From a virus: DNA of 31,164 nucleotides. Shown one piece after another: positions 1-9,900 of the stretch (positions within the stretch are counted from its first letter, which is position 1; each line of letters begins with the position of its first letter). A model generated the notes under the pieces. That model searched no databases and was not told where the DNA came from. It saw only the letters and a list, made by a program, of their open reading frames with translations. Where the stretch lies: IMG/VR virus record IMGVR_UViG_3300030098_003142, positions 1 through 31,164 of that record. The stretch is one strand, 5' to 3'. The translations under genes and the position numbers were made by a program.

Positions 1-153
1 CAATTAATAAGAAGGTATTTAGAATTACCAATATGGAGAGGTGGTCCGGTTATGGGACAAACTTTATTTAACACTATGAAAGCAAGAAGCATACTTGGTG
101 AAGTTCCAACATCAGATGAACTTGATGAATTAAGAACGGCTAAACAATCTTAA
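1..153 (+). CDS. Partial CDS, C-terminal 50 residues of an unknown protein
   Basis: The first frame is open from the window edge to a TAA at 151-153. The visible tail begins QLIRRYLELPIWRGG and ends LRTAKQS. I do not recognise the family. It lies directly upstream of tail genes, so it may be a head, neck or connector protein, but that is context only. The next gene follows after 9 bases, with its Shine-Dalgarno sequence (GTGAT) starting right after this stop codon. Confidence 0.6.
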   Translation, partial: QLIRRYLELPIWRGGPVMGQTLFNTMKARSILGEVPTSDELDELRTAKQS

Positions 154-162
154 GTGATTACT

Positions 163-390
163 ATGAGTGAAGTAGCAAAAATTCAACACTTAATTCTTAG
201 GAAAGAAGAATTGATTGAGGATGCTATCAATAACCAATTGGCTATTGAAGCAGCATTGGCTCAATATTTCCCTCAATTTGCTAGAACTAATAAAGAATAT
301 GAAGAAGAGTTAGATGCTGAACTTAGGCTAAAACTTGATAGGCAAATTGCTGAAGCCATACAAAAAGATTTAGAAATAGCCATGAGTTGA
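163..390 (+). CDS. Small helical protein of unknown function
   Basis: The product is 75 residues, rich in Glu, Lys, Leu and Ala, and looks almost entirely alpha-helical, with a possible coiled coil over its second half (EYEEELDAELRLKLDRQIAE). A longer reading from GTG at 154 is possible, but that GTG is part of the sequence GTGATTACT-ATG, the same Shine-Dalgarno block (GTGATT plus short spacer) seen before other genes here, so ATG 163 is preferred. It sits between a partial gene and a probable tail terminator, so a neck or connector role is possible. No family was recognised. Confidence 0.6.
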   Translation: MSEVAKIQHLILRKEELIEDAINNQLAIEAALAQYFPQFARTNKEYEEELDAELRLKLDRQIAEAIQKDLEIAMS

Positions 391-394
391 TAAT

Positions 395-970
395 ATGGAT
401 GAAACCACTTTTTTAGTTGCTTTACTTGACCCTGCTTCAGTAGCAGGTGCTTCAATTACACCAACTGAAATTGAATCGGGAATTGATAATGATTGGGTTG
501 GTTCTGCTGAAAAGGTCTTTGGTACAGAAAGTGATGGAATAACTAATGCCCCAACTCCAACAATCGTTGATATTAGAAATATGACTCGCAATAAAGCCGC
601 AAGATATGATTTATCGAGTGGTGATTTAATTGTTGTATATCAAGAAAGTAATAATATAGACTATCCTACTATATCTTGGGATGTTAGAAATGAAGTACAT
701 TCTTTCACAATTAACATAAGAACACTTCAAGATGAAAGAGGGGCTTCCGATACAAACTTTGCCCGCGATAGATTGGAAAACCTTTATAGGGTAGTTAGAC
801 ACAGGATAGAACAGAACCGTAAGGGCGCGACTATTACAATCGGAAGCGATTCTTTAAAAATTAATCAAATACATTTTGGTGCAAGGACAGAATCTAACGA
901 TAGAAATAAGCGTCTATTTGGATATAAAATTACTGTGGAATTAAAACGATTCGCAGTAGCAATACCTTAG
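395..970 (+). CDS. Probable tail terminator / head-tail joining protein
   Basis: The product is 191 residues. The central and C-terminal part (about 85-185) has an alternating beta-alpha-beta pattern: a strand around HSFTINIRTLQDERG, a helix around FARDRLENLYRVVRHRIEQN, then strands ending in YKITVELKRFAVAIP. This resembles the tail terminator/tail completion proteins of siphoviruses (gpU/HK97 gp10 type), which cap the tail tube and join it to the head. Position supports this: it is immediately upstream of the tail tube gene, where tail terminators usually sit. The N-terminal 70 residues, Thr/Asp rich, are not recognised. The start ATG follows the previous stop codon by 4 bases with a weak GTTGAT ribosome site. 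The call rests on pattern and position, with no catalytic motif to confirm it. Confidence 0.5.
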   Translation: MDETTFLVALLDPASVAGASITPTEIESGIDNDWVGSAEKVFGTESDGITNAPTPTIVDIRNMTRNKAARYDLSSGDLIVVYQESNNIDYPTISWDVRNEVHSFTINIRTLQDERGASDTNFARDRLENLYRVVRHRIEQNRKGATITIGSDSLKINQIHFGARTESNDRNKRLFGYKITVELKRFAVAIP

Positions 971-992
971 TAAGTAAAAAAGAGGTGAAATT

Positions 993-2573
993 ATGGCAGT
1001 AGAAAACAGTGAAGTATTTTTAGGAAGTGGGGCAAGTTTAACATTTGTTCCGGAAGTTGATTTTTATTTTCAACCAGCAACAACAAGTCAAACATCAATT
1101 CAATTGCATCAAACATATGCAATTCAATTTCAGTTAGTAACCAATATGTATGTTGGTTGTACACTGGATTGGTATGATAATGGTGTTTACACCTCTTCAC
1201 ATACTATTACTGCTAATGATAATGACACCTTTACAATTTCACCTGCTACGGCTAATCCAGTAGTTACTGCTGATGATTCATTTATTCTAAGAGGATATGG
1301 TGCGCCTTGTCCAGCACCAACAAGTTCTAATGATGCATCAGGTAGAATTAGGCTTCATGCTGATAATTGGCTTGGACTTGTAGAATCTGCATCATTCCCT
1401 AATGTTGAGGTAGAAATGAAACAAATGAATTTACAACTTGGTGGTTCAAGAAATTTCACACACCAATACAAAGGTATTGAAACTGCTAGTGGTGGAAATA
1501 TCAATTTAGTGGCTAATCATGTAACTTGGTTGTATTATTTCTTAGGAAAATGTTATTCGATTTCATTTGCTAGTGGAGTAAATAGTGCTCAACACCCTGA
1601 TAATTACCATACTGGAACTGCTGCTCATAGTCTATATATTCACGGAACTAGTTCAACTTCCCATATTGATACAGGGCCATTTGCCCATAGAGTTATTGAC
1701 CCTAATAATAGTGATGACCATTTAGTTCCACCAATTAATAATATTCTTTATTCATCACCTAATGTTGATTTTGATAGTGTAACTTATCCAGCAACGGATT
1801 CTACATTAGTCACTTATGAATTTAGAGAAGCAAATAATAGTGAATTGCCTTCATTTGCACTTGAACAATCTATAAGCAAATTAGGAACTAATCCTTTACG
1901 CACAGATACAGATAATGATGGAAGAGAAGATTTAAATTTTGTTAGAGTCGCTAGAGGAAATAGAGTTAATAGTATGACTTTAACTGCAAATGAAAATGAA
2001 GAAGTTAAAATGACCATGGATTTAAACACTAGAGCAGTTAATACTCTTGATAAAGCACAAACGGTTGGTTATGACTCAAGAGGGGGTCAAACTGATGAAA
2101 GAAGTTTATTTAACTTTACAAGTGATGAGGGTCATCTTGAACCTTTCTTTTTCTCAGGTGGAACTATTGAAGCATTTGGGGAAACATTAATGAAAATTAC
2201 TAACTTTACATTAACAATGAATAATAATCTTATGGATAAAAGATTCATCGGTGTTAGTGATAAAGGCATCAAATCAGCATTACCCGGCCAAAGAAGTTAT
2301 GAAATTTCATTGACAGCATTGGTTACTGATGATAAATTATTTACTGAATTGTTAAATAATGATGAAAATAATGAAACTACCGAATCTTTAAAATTAGTTT
2401 TCAAGAAGAATAGTGATTTAGAATCATTTACTTTAGAGTTTGATGATTATTTCCTATCTTCAAATAGTTGGACTATCCCTGATGATAAAGGGCCGGTTAC
2501 TGTTGAAGCAACATTAATGCCTAGAACATTAACTAGTTGTACTACTACTACTCATTGGATTTTACAGGGGTGA
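993..2573 (+). CDS. Major tail tube protein, with an inserted calcium-loop motif
   Basis: The product is 526 residues, longer than typical siphovirus tube proteins (about 150-300). The C-terminal half (about 275-520) is beta-rich and tube-like, with segments such as NSMTLTANENEEVKMTMDLN, GTIEAFGETLMKITNFTLTM and a final SNSWTIPDDKGPVTVEATLM, typical of the strands that build the hexameric tail tube. The N-terminal about 150 residues look like an added beta domain (surface decoration). Around residues 300-312 the sequence TNPLRTDTDNDGREDLN matches a thrombospondin type-3 calcium loop (DxDxDG..D). The gene lies between the probable tail terminator and the frameshifted tail chaperone, the expected place for the tube gene. 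The start has a strong ribosome site, AGAGGTGAAATT-ATG. A major capsid identity is unlikely given this context. Confidence 0.7.
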   Translation: MAVENSEVFLGSGASLTFVPEVDFYFQPATTSQTSIQLHQTYAIQFQLVTNMYVGCTLDWYDNGVYTSSHTITANDNDTFTISPATANPVVTADDSFILRGYGAPCPAPTSSNDASGRIRLHADNWLGLVESASFPNVEVEMKQMNLQLGGSRNFTHQYKGIETASGGNINLVANHVTWLYYFLGKCYSISFASGVNSAQHPDNYHTGTAAHSLYIHGTSSTSHIDTGPFAHRVIDPNNSDDHLVPPINNILYSSPNVDFDSVTYPATDSTLVTYEFREANNSELPSFALEQSISKLGTNPLRTDTDNDGREDLNFVRVARGNRVNSMTLTANENEEVKMTMDLNTRAVNTLDKAQTVGYDSRGGQTDERSLFNFTSDEGHLEPFFFSGGTIEAFGETLMKITNFTLTMNNNLMDKRFIGVSDKGIKSALPGQRSYEISLTALVTDDKLFTELLNNDENNETTESLKLVFKKNSDLESFTLEFDDYFLSSNSWTIPDDKGPVTVEATLMPRTLTSCTTTTHWILQG

Positions 2574-2577
2574 TTAA

Positions 2578-2691
2578 ATGGCAAGTTATACTGATTTATA
2601 TAAAAAGGCATTAAAGAAAAGAAAGGAAGCCCAATCCAAAAAGAAAACAACTGCCCCTAAAGCAGAAAAGAAAGAAGCAAAGGGAGAGTAA
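2578..2691 (+). CDS. 37-residue Lys-rich peptide
   Basis: A short reading frame starts at ATG 2578 with the ribosome site GGGGTGATTAA-ATG overlapping the end of the tail tube gene, and ends at TAA 2689-2691. The product, starting MASYTDLYKKALKKRKE, is strongly basic (about one third Lys) with a short amphipathic helix and a low-complexity Lys/Ala tail. It could be a small virion or nucleic-acid-binding peptide; the function is unknown. The good ribosome site and tight spacing make it a real gene candidate despite its size. Confidence 0.6.
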   Translation: MASYTDLYKKALKKRKEAQSKKKTTAPKAEKKEAKGE

Positions 2692-2740
2692 TTCAGATTC
2701 CACCATGTATGTATGTTAATGGTTGAGTGGAAGTGATTAA

Positions 2741-3121
2741 ATGTTTGAAGAAAAGAAAATAGTAAATAATAAGAATGACTTGTTTGTGGAAAGTGAAAGT
2801 GAATTGCATTATATTAAATGCAGCCCTGATTCAGATGAATATCTAAAAGTTTGGATTAAACAACCCACATGGTTACAAGTAGAAAAAGCCATGAATACGG
2901 TCTTAAAATTGGATGCTAAAACGCAATCAATGGATTTAGACTTAAATGCTATGTATCGCTACATGGTTGATAACTTTATTGACAAAACAGAGCCTTCGCT
3001 CTCTACTGTCGATTTATTACGACTCAAGCCCTTTGTGGGCAATCAATTGAAAGATATTCTCCCGAATCCTTTCCAACAGGAGGCTGATTCGGGAAAAGAA
3101 GAAAAATTAGAAGAGCATTAA
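2741..3121 (+). CDS. Tail assembly chaperone, short (zero-frame) form
   Basis: The product is 126 residues and acidic, with a beta-rich N-terminus (LHYIKCSPDSDEYLKVWIKQ) followed by helices. It ends in a Glu/Lys-rich tail at TAA 3119-3121. Position between the tail tube and tape measure genes, size, and the frameshift signal near its end fit the gpG-type tail assembly chaperone of siphoviruses, which binds the tape measure protein during tail assembly and is absent from the finished virion. The start ATG at 2741 follows GGAAGTGATTAA. The slippery heptamer sits in frame at codons 118-119, so part of the ribosomes should shift to the longer product described separately. Confidence 0.75.
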   Translation: MFEEKKIVNNKNDLFVESESELHYIKCSPDSDEYLKVWIKQPTWLQVEKAMNTVLKLDAKTQSMDLDLNAMYRYMVDNFIDKTEPSLSTVDLLRLKPFVGNQLKDILPNPFQQEADSGKEEKLEEH

Positions 3122-3309
3122 CTTCGGGAACAAAAGACCCGAAGTTAGGTTCTCGTCTAATTGTCTATGGTTTAGCACAGGCTTTCCAAATTAGCCCATT
3201 AGAAGTATATAAAATGCCAGCAAATTTAGTTAATGATATGATGTTAATACATATGGTTGCTAAAGAAATTGAAAAAGAAGAAATGGATAAATTAAGTAAA
3301 AAGAGGTGA
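2741..3309 (+). CDS. Tail assembly chaperone, long form made by -1 frameshift
   Basis: A second frame lacking its own good start is open from 3088 to TGA 3307-3309, overlapping the end of the short form. A -1 slip at GGGAAAA (3091-3097) would join residues 1-119 of the short form to 70 more residues (RRKIRRALTSGTKDPKLGSR and onward, ending KLSKKR), giving about 189 residues. The extension contains a helical segment, LEVYKMPANLVNDMMLIHMV, like the T part of gpGT fusions, which recruits tail tube subunits to the tape measure in phage lambda. Without a frameshift, this well-formed coding stretch would be unexplained. The tape measure gene follows 4 bases later, and its ribosome site AGAGGTGAA contains this stop codon. 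Confidence 0.8.
3078..3147 (+). promoter_or_regulatory. Programmed -1 ribosomal frameshift signal
   Basis: Three elements lie in a row. AGGAGG at 3078-3083 is a perfect internal Shine-Dalgarno sequence. G_GGA_AAA at 3091-3097 is a canonical X_XXY_YYZ slippery heptamer in the right phase for the short form. A perfect 10-bp stem (3119-3128 with 3138-3147, core AACTTCGGG/CCCGAAGTT) has a 9-base loop. The layout is like that of E. coli dnaX, and the heptamer is one base from lambda's GGGAAAG. The stem begins 21 bases after the heptamer, longer than the usual 5-9, and contains the zero-frame stop codon. Its role as a stimulator is therefore less certain than the slip site itself. Confidence 0.8.
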
Positions 3310-3313
3310 AGTT

Positions 3314-5044
3314 ATGACGTTTCTTAATGATTTGAATAGGGATATTGTAGATACCTATAAAAATCTAAATGATATGAATGAAACATTAGCCATGACTTTA
3401 CAAAGTTCTACTAAATGGAATATTGCTAGTCGTCTTTTATCAGGTACAGGTCTTTGGTCTGTTCAAAATAGGGTTCGTGCTTTAATTAGTATTGTTGGTG
3501 AATATCAAAGTGGACAAAGGAAACAATTAGAGGAACAACAGAAACAAGCAGAACTTATGAATAATTTGGCAGAACGCACTCAAAATTTACGAAATGCTCA
3601 AGAAGCGTTCGTTAATTCCATTGGTCATAATAGTCAAGCGATGGAACAATATAATGAAAATCTTAGAATAGCCATTCGTCAACAAGAACTTTTAGCCGCT
3701 ACTCATGCAGTTGGTTCTAGGCAATATATTACTGCACAAAATAATTTATCTGTACTCAATCAGACACTTAATGATAACGTGGCATTATTAGAACAAAGCG
3801 GTTCTGCTATGGAAGAACGTCAAAGAATAATGGACCATTATAACATGACAGAAAACGAAGCAAATCTATTAATAGGTTATAGATTACAGGCTATGGAACA
3901 AGCGGCTGATGCACAAGATTTATTATTGAGAGGAACTGAAGAATATAGAGAATTACAAGGCCAATTAATATTACAACAATATGAATATAATGACCAAGTA
4001 GACCATTTAGATGACCAAATAGATATGTATAGGGCTATGGCAAGAAATGAAGGAACATTTTTTGGTCGAGGAGGTTCTGTTGAAGGGCAACAATATGCAG
4101 CATTAGCAGAACAAGCAAGAATGCAAAAATTAGCATTAAAACAGCAAATGGTAAGAACTAAACTTGCTATGGCTTGGCAAAAATTAGGACAAAAGGCTAG
4201 ACAAATTTGGAATATTGTTAGAATGGCTGGTAGTATATTTAAAAAGGCTCTATTCTGGATTCCTGTACTTACCCTTTTCTTAGCAGTTACCTTTAAATTC
4301 CTTAGAGATTTTTGGCCATTTATTTCAGGGGCGTGGGATAAATTTTATGCACAATATCAAAATACTAATGAAACTATTGGAACATGGCTTGAAATACTTG
4401 GTGATATGTGGGAAGGAGTTAAGGCTCTATTTATTCATATTTTTGAAGGGAATTTATTAAAAGCGTTTACAGAAGGTTTATGGCCTATTCTTTTAGGAGT
4501 AATGAGGATTGGACTCAAAGGGTTTATTTTAACAGCAGGTATTTTAGGGACTTTATTGGTTGCAACAATATGGTATGTTGTAGATATAATTATTGGCTGG
4601 TACTCAATACTTTGGGGCGATTTTGATAGATTTGGAGAAACTCTAACAAAAATAGGAACTATTGTTACAATGATTGCTATGTTGGTCGCTTTTATTCAGT
4701 ATTATACAGGCGCACTTGCATTACAATGGGGAACCATAGGATTAGCACTTATGGGAGGTGTTGCGGCGATGGCAATTGGCGGAATGTTTGCTAAAGGTGG
4801 TGTAACATCAAAATCAGGAACATTTTTAGTAGGTGAAGAAGGCCCAGAATTAGTTAATTTACCCGGAAATTCAAGAATTCATAATAATCGCCAAACACGA
4901 GGAATGACAGGTAATACAATTAATGTTCATGTTAATGGGCGTGTTGGTGCTTCTGACCAAGAAATAAGAGATATTGCGAGAAAGGTTGGCGCACAGATTA
5001 ATAGGGAAATTAATAGAACAACAAGTTCAGGAACAAGGATGTGA
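3314..5044 (+). CDS. Tape measure protein
   Basis: The product is 576 residues. Residues about 1-300 are long helices rich in Gln, Glu and Ala (coiled coil). Hydrophobic segments lie around 311-335 (ALFWIPVLTLFLAVTFKFL), 388-430 and 445-495. The C-terminal part has the motif FAKGGVTSKSGTFLVGEEGP followed by ELVNLP, a hallmark of tape measure proteins. This protein sets tail length and is ejected ahead of the DNA. Using the usual 1.5 angstrom per residue, the tail would be about 85-90 nm, short for a siphovirus. It follows the frameshifted chaperone, as in almost all long-tailed phages. The start has AGAGGTGAAGTT-ATG. No lytic or peptidase domain is visible, which fits a host without murein. 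Confidence 0.9.
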   Translation: MTFLNDLNRDIVDTYKNLNDMNETLAMTLQSSTKWNIASRLLSGTGLWSVQNRVRALISIVGEYQSGQRKQLEEQQKQAELMNNLAERTQNLRNAQEAFVNSIGHNSQAMEQYNENLRIAIRQQELLAATHAVGSRQYITAQNNLSVLNQTLNDNVALLEQSGSAMEERQRIMDHYNMTENEANLLIGYRLQAMEQAADAQDLLLRGTEEYRELQGQLILQQYEYNDQVDHLDDQIDMYRAMARNEGTFFGRGGSVEGQQYAALAEQARMQKLALKQQMVRTKLAMAWQKLGQKARQIWNIVRMAGSIFKKALFWIPVLTLFLAVTFKFLRDFWPFISGAWDKFYAQYQNTNETIGTWLEILGDMWEGVKALFIHIFEGNLLKAFTEGLWPILLGVMRIGLKGFILTAGILGTLLVATIWYVVDIIIGWYSILWGDFDRFGETLTKIGTIVTMIAMLVAFIQYYTGALALQWGTIGLALMGGVAAMAIGGMFAKGGVTSKSGTFLVGEEGPELVNLPGNSRIHNNRQTRGMTGNTINVHVNGRVGASDQEIRDIARKVGAQINREINRTTSSGTRM

Positions 5045-5048
5045 TTAA

Positions 5049-5789
5049 ATGGCAACACCAGATACAGAAGGTTTACATCATGTATTCTTAAATTTACAAA
5101 GTATGAATAATGACGGTGATGATGATGGGTTTATTATTAATCGTGTAGCATTAAAGGCTGAATCAATTTCTATTTCTACTACAAAGAATGTAATGGCTAT
5201 GCCTTTACCTTTTAGTGGTGTTGTAACAGGTGAATCTTCAACATTGGCTTTGGACTTTGGTGTTGCTACGAAAAATATCTCATTGAGTGGTATTCTTACT
5301 GAACAAACAATAATTAAAAGATTTGAGGAAAAACCTGAAAATTCTAAAAATGATGCAAGAGAGGCAGATAGTTGGGGTCTTGGTAGTTTAGGTGAAAAAA
5401 CTGTTTCTGTAACTTTAACTGCAAATGAAGTGGCGCAATTAATTCACTCTTACGTAGATTCTTCGTTCTTACAAGAACAACAAAATTTTACATCTATTAT
5501 TATTCTTATTGATTCATATGTTAACAAAAACTTTGCTTACCATAATGCTTTAGTGGGAGGTAAACCTGTTTCTGAATTAATACCATTTACTTATAAAACA
5601 AGAGGTGCTGATGATAGTGCTTTAGATGCTGGCCCATTTCAAAGAGGTAGTTTTCCAGATAAAGTAAGTAGCACTTCTTCAGATAGTTTAACAGGTTTCG
5701 TAAGGAGTTTCAATACAACTCATACTCCGGGCCAACCATATATTGAATTTAGTTTAGAATTTGAAGTAGCAATTAATCCATTTGGTTGA
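5049..5789 (+). CDS. Distal tail protein (unassigned family)
   Basis: The product is 246 residues. It is mainly beta with an N-terminal region KAESISISTTKNVMAMPLP, then a strand pair DFGVATKNISLSGILTEQ, a helical stretch around residues 118-150 and a C-terminal strand YIEFSLEFEVAINPFG. Position after the tape measure and before the hub matches the distal tail (Dit) slot, and the strand pattern around FGVATKNISLSGILTEQ fits a protein that builds a ring at the tube end. No decisive motif is present. The start overlaps the previous gene's end region with the ribosome site GTGATTAA-ATG. Confidence 0.45.
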   Translation: MATPDTEGLHHVFLNLQSMNNDGDDDGFIINRVALKAESISISTTKNVMAMPLPFSGVVTGESSTLALDFGVATKNISLSGILTEQTIIKRFEEKPENSKNDAREADSWGLGSLGEKTVSVTLTANEVAQLIHSYVDSSFLQEQQNFTSIIILIDSYVNKNFAYHNALVGGKPVSELIPFTYKTRGADDSALDAGPFQRGSFPDKVSSTSSDSLTGFVRSFNTTHTPGQPYIEFSLEFEVAINPFG

Positions 5790-5793
5790 TATT

Positions 5794-6960
5794 ATGTCTT
5801 ATCAAGTTTTAGTAGGTGAAAGGAAAGCATTGGTCTTTCCTGTAATGTGCTATGGATATTTACGTGTAGATTATACCGATGAAATCGCTTCTAATAATTA
5901 TGGCCTATTTGACCATTCAGGCCCGATAACGATTCAAGCAATTGTAACACCTTATGATGTAAATGGGTTTGGCTATACTTTGGATTTAGATAATCCAATT
6001 GGGCCGATGGGTGTTACTAATTCTAAGAAAACCATGCCAGCCCAACAATCTAAAGCATTTACTTATCCTGATTACAGTGGTTCTGCTCAAACAATTGGTG
6101 AAACTAGTTATAGTCAATCATATCAATATTTAACCCCAACTGCGGCATTGACTCACGAAATGATGTTATTTTACAATACAAATATTCAATTGTCTTTATT
6201 AAATGCTAGTGCTGATAATGTAAATCAACCAGCAGAATATAAAATTAAATTTACAATTAATGCTAATGGGACTTCTGATACTTTGACTACTACTGACACT
6301 GTAATTAACGCAAATGATGTAGTTACTAATTTTAATGCTCAATACGGATATGATTCAACAAATGCTGGTGCTAAATATATAGCAATTGGGGCAATTGCTA
6401 CTGTTCCATCTTCGACAACATTTACAACATCATTAACTGAAGATGAAGTTTTTAATATTGGGGATAAATTGTATACTCAAAGTGGGGGAACATTTACACA
6501 TATTGCTACTGTAACGGGTGTAACAATGGACCCTAATTCTGATGGTGATTTAACAGATTCCTTTGTAACAGTTAGCCTTGAAGCCGGACAATCTCTTACT
6601 GCTTCTGCTTTGATTTTTGGAGAAGTAAATAAAGAAGCAAACTATTTAGTCACTCCTTTTCATATTTCTGCTTCTTATGACAATACAACAGGATTAATGA
6701 ATATTTATCTTAATGGAACTAGAGTCGCTTCTAAATACCATTCAGCAGAAGCCTCTCCTTTTACTGTTGAAGCAGAAGATTGTTATATTGGAGTTTCTAC
6801 TGATAATGCTAGTGCTTCAACGAGAAAGCAATTCATGGGAGAATTACATGAGTTAGCAGTAATTAAAGGTTCTGTCAATTCCTTTGTATCGACTAATACT
6901 TTATTACCTAACTATAGAAATATTTTACTATATTATAGATTTGAAGAGGTGGATGAGTAA
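5794..6960 (+). CDS. LamG/concanavalin-like tail protein
   Basis: The product is 388 residues. The C-terminal region (about 280-380) contains FHISASYDNTTGLMNIYLNG then TRVASKY and a late strand GELHELAVIKGS, the signature of LamG/ConA-like sugar-binding domains. The N-terminal strands (YLRVDYTDEI, PITIQAIVTPYDV, residues about 22-60) look like the front of the same fold, so the domain appears interrupted by about 200 residues. That interruption includes the module GDKLYTQSGGTFTHIATVTG, also repeated in the next gene. A longer start from TTG 5782 exists, but GGTTGAT-ATT-ATG makes ATG 5794 the likely start. Its role is probably glycan or surface-layer binding at the tail tip. Confidence 0.6.
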   Translation: MSYQVLVGERKALVFPVMCYGYLRVDYTDEIASNNYGLFDHSGPITIQAIVTPYDVNGFGYTLDLDNPIGPMGVTNSKKTMPAQQSKAFTYPDYSGSAQTIGETSYSQSYQYLTPTAALTHEMMLFYNTNIQLSLLNASADNVNQPAEYKIKFTINANGTSDTLTTTDTVINANDVVTNFNAQYGYDSTNAGAKYIAIGAIATVPSSTTFTTSLTEDEVFNIGDKLYTQSGGTFTHIATVTGVTMDPNSDGDLTDSFVTVSLEAGQSLTASALIFGEVNKEANYLVTPFHISASYDNTTGLMNIYLNGTRVASKYHSAEASPFTVEAEDCYIGVSTDNASASTRKQFMGELHELAVIKGSVNSFVSTNTLLPNYRNILLYYRFEEVDE

Positions 6961-9900
6961 TGGCTAACACTAATCTTTTTATTATGTCTAAGGGTTCTAA
7001 ACCCGGAGATACTCCTAGTGTTACTTCTAATCCAAATGCTTACTATGATACACCAACAAACCCATTAGTTATTTGTGATGATACTTTAACTGCTGATACT
7101 ACTGTTGCTTGTTATGAGATTAGAAATGATAATAGCCTTCCCAAAAATGGAAAACCCGTTGCTACGGGTGTTTTAGTAAATAATGGAAGTGGATATTCAA
7201 CAAGTGTATCTACTATTGTTGTTGATACCATTGACCCAAGAATTAAATTTAAAATAGGTCATCATGTGTATAAAAGTAATGGGACTTTATTGGGAACAGT
7301 TTCTAGTATGACTAATGTTGGGATTACATTTACTGCTAATATTTTAGCATCATTAGCAAATAATGATGAGTTATACACGGCTCAAGGTGTTAGTAATTCA
7401 GACGAATATAATATCCTCAATAGAATATATCCAAATACTGCTGCTACTTCTGAATTATATTTAGAAAATTTAGAAAATACTCCCGGATATAGAATTTTAT
7501 GTGCTACTTATCAAGCAGATGGAACAACAATTAATTTAGGTCAAAATATATCTTCAATTAATATTACAACTGATGATTATTTTGTTATGATAAATGCTGA
7601 TGACCCACTTAAGCATCATTTTGCTAAAATTACACATATAGATACCTCAGATGTTGCTGGGGATTCATTTGAATTTAGCCCTAAATATGGTTCAGAAATA
7701 TCTAAAGGAACTAAATTTACTATTTACAAAGGACCACCTGTAACTGATACTGCTGTTGTAGCCGTTAGTTATGGTTTATATGGTAATGCAGTTAATTATG
7801 GCACAGATAGCGACGAAACAGACGGAACCGGAACCGCAACAGATAGTAGACATTCGGGTATGACCTATATTTCTAAGCCTATTTTCTACTTCTATAATGA
7901 CAGATTGAATAAAAAGAATGAATTAGACCATAATACAAAGTATATGTTACATTATTCAAGAAGTGACGATGGCACAGAAACACATTATAAACGATGTTTC
8001 TTAACTTGTCAAGATTATGGGTTAAAGGCAGTTGATTACGGACCTTATACAATGAACGCAACTATGGTTGATAAATCAAGAGATTATGATAATTTCCATA
8101 GCAGCCTTGCTCTTTCTATTGCAATTGCTGATACAAGTGTAACAAATAGTTATAATTTTGATGCGGAAGATTGGGACAAGTGTTTTATTAATAATAAAAG
8201 ACATAATGGTAATTTATTATTTGGCCAAACATGGGAAGGTTCAGGTTCAGGTAATGTTCCTGAAGGTTCATTTGTAGGTCCGACAAGATACTTACATTAT
8301 GATACTTCACCTGAATTAAATAATATAGTTCCAGAAGTAATTGAGTTAGACGTATTTGATTCTATTAATGAATCTGGCGGATATGTTGATGCTAGGATTG
8401 TAGATTCTAAAAGGATATACGGTTCAAAAATTAATGAATATGATACTATTAAAGTTAAAAAATTAATTGATACAGGTTCTCTTTCTAATGATTATGTCGG
8501 TTTATTGCCGGGGAAATTTACTACTGTGGCAGGTGGTTCGCATATAGAGGTAGAATTAACTAATTCCGCTCAAGATATAAGAGTTTTATTAGGTACTTCT
8601 ACTACTTTTGAAGATATTAAAGTGGGGGATTATGTTTATTCTATTGCTAGTATTAGTACAGTAGTAAATGGTAGTCAACAAATTGAAGTTCTCGAAGGTA
8701 GATTATTTTCATCCCCATATTTTGATGGTACTATAACTACAACCCAAGAAACTTTAAGTGAGGTTAATGGATATAGAAAACCTTGGTCTAACCATATGAA
8801 TAATTTAATTGTAGATTTTACAATTGATACTACCGTCAATTATAGTGACCCACATACAATGTCTAGTATTGTTTATGGTAACAATACATCTACAACAGGT
8901 AGTGCGAGTGGAAGTAGATTATACAATGCGGAAATAGTTTTAACTAGCGGGCAACAAACCGGATTATCATTTAAAATTGATTACGGTGACAGTAATCATA
9001 ACATTATCACATTACAATCTCCTAGATTACAACTATATCGTTTAGAAACGGCTAATGACCCTAACTTTTTAAGTTATTACAATGGTAGATATAGTGTGTA
9101 TAAAACTATATTTGTGGGTGAAGTAGAGTCTTTAGAAAATTATGTTGAAGATGGTATGTTAAAATATCACCTTTCCGGTCGCAATAAAATTAATAAATTA
9201 CTTGGACCTATTGTAAATAAAAATTATAGACACACTGATGACATAATTTATTCTACTATTGGTCCTTTTGAACACATTACTAATTTAAGTTTTAGTTCTT
9301 ATATGGCAACTAATACTGTCAATATGGTTGGTAATACTGGGATAACAACATTAAGTACAATTACAGGTGTATCTATTGGTGATTTATTATTTACTCAAGA
9401 AGGATATTTTATTGGTAGAATTAAAGACTTAACGGGAGGAATTACATTAGAAGAAGGTAGTCTTGTTAATTTATATGATAGGGTTAATACTGATGCTCTT
9501 CAAACTTTATATGTTATACGACCAAATAGAAACTCTATTTCCTTAGCCAAAGCGATGTCAAAAAATACAGTAACTTCTAATTCAGTATCTTCATTAACAG
9601 GGACCGCTAATAAAGGTTTAATTTTTACAAACGGCAATAAATTAACTGATGATGCTTATGGTCGCCCAAATGTTGAAGGGAATACTTTAGCAGGTACATC
9701 TTCAAGCACTAATCCTAATGCTCTCGGTTATTATTTAAATCACCCTAAGTCAGTATCTAAAGATTCTGCCTTCTTTGTAGAATTAAAGGATGAATTAACA
9801 CCTGCAAATATTGAAAGACATACAGTTAATTCTTTAACTGAATATGAAGTTGTTAGTGTTACATCAGGTGAAGGTGAAACTATTATTGAAATTGCCCCTA

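Noticed and set aside
3119-3147. Hairpin after the tail chaperone as a transcription terminator
   Set aside because: No T-run follows, and the essential downstream tape measure gene needs read-through; its place over the zero-frame stop fits the frameshift region better.
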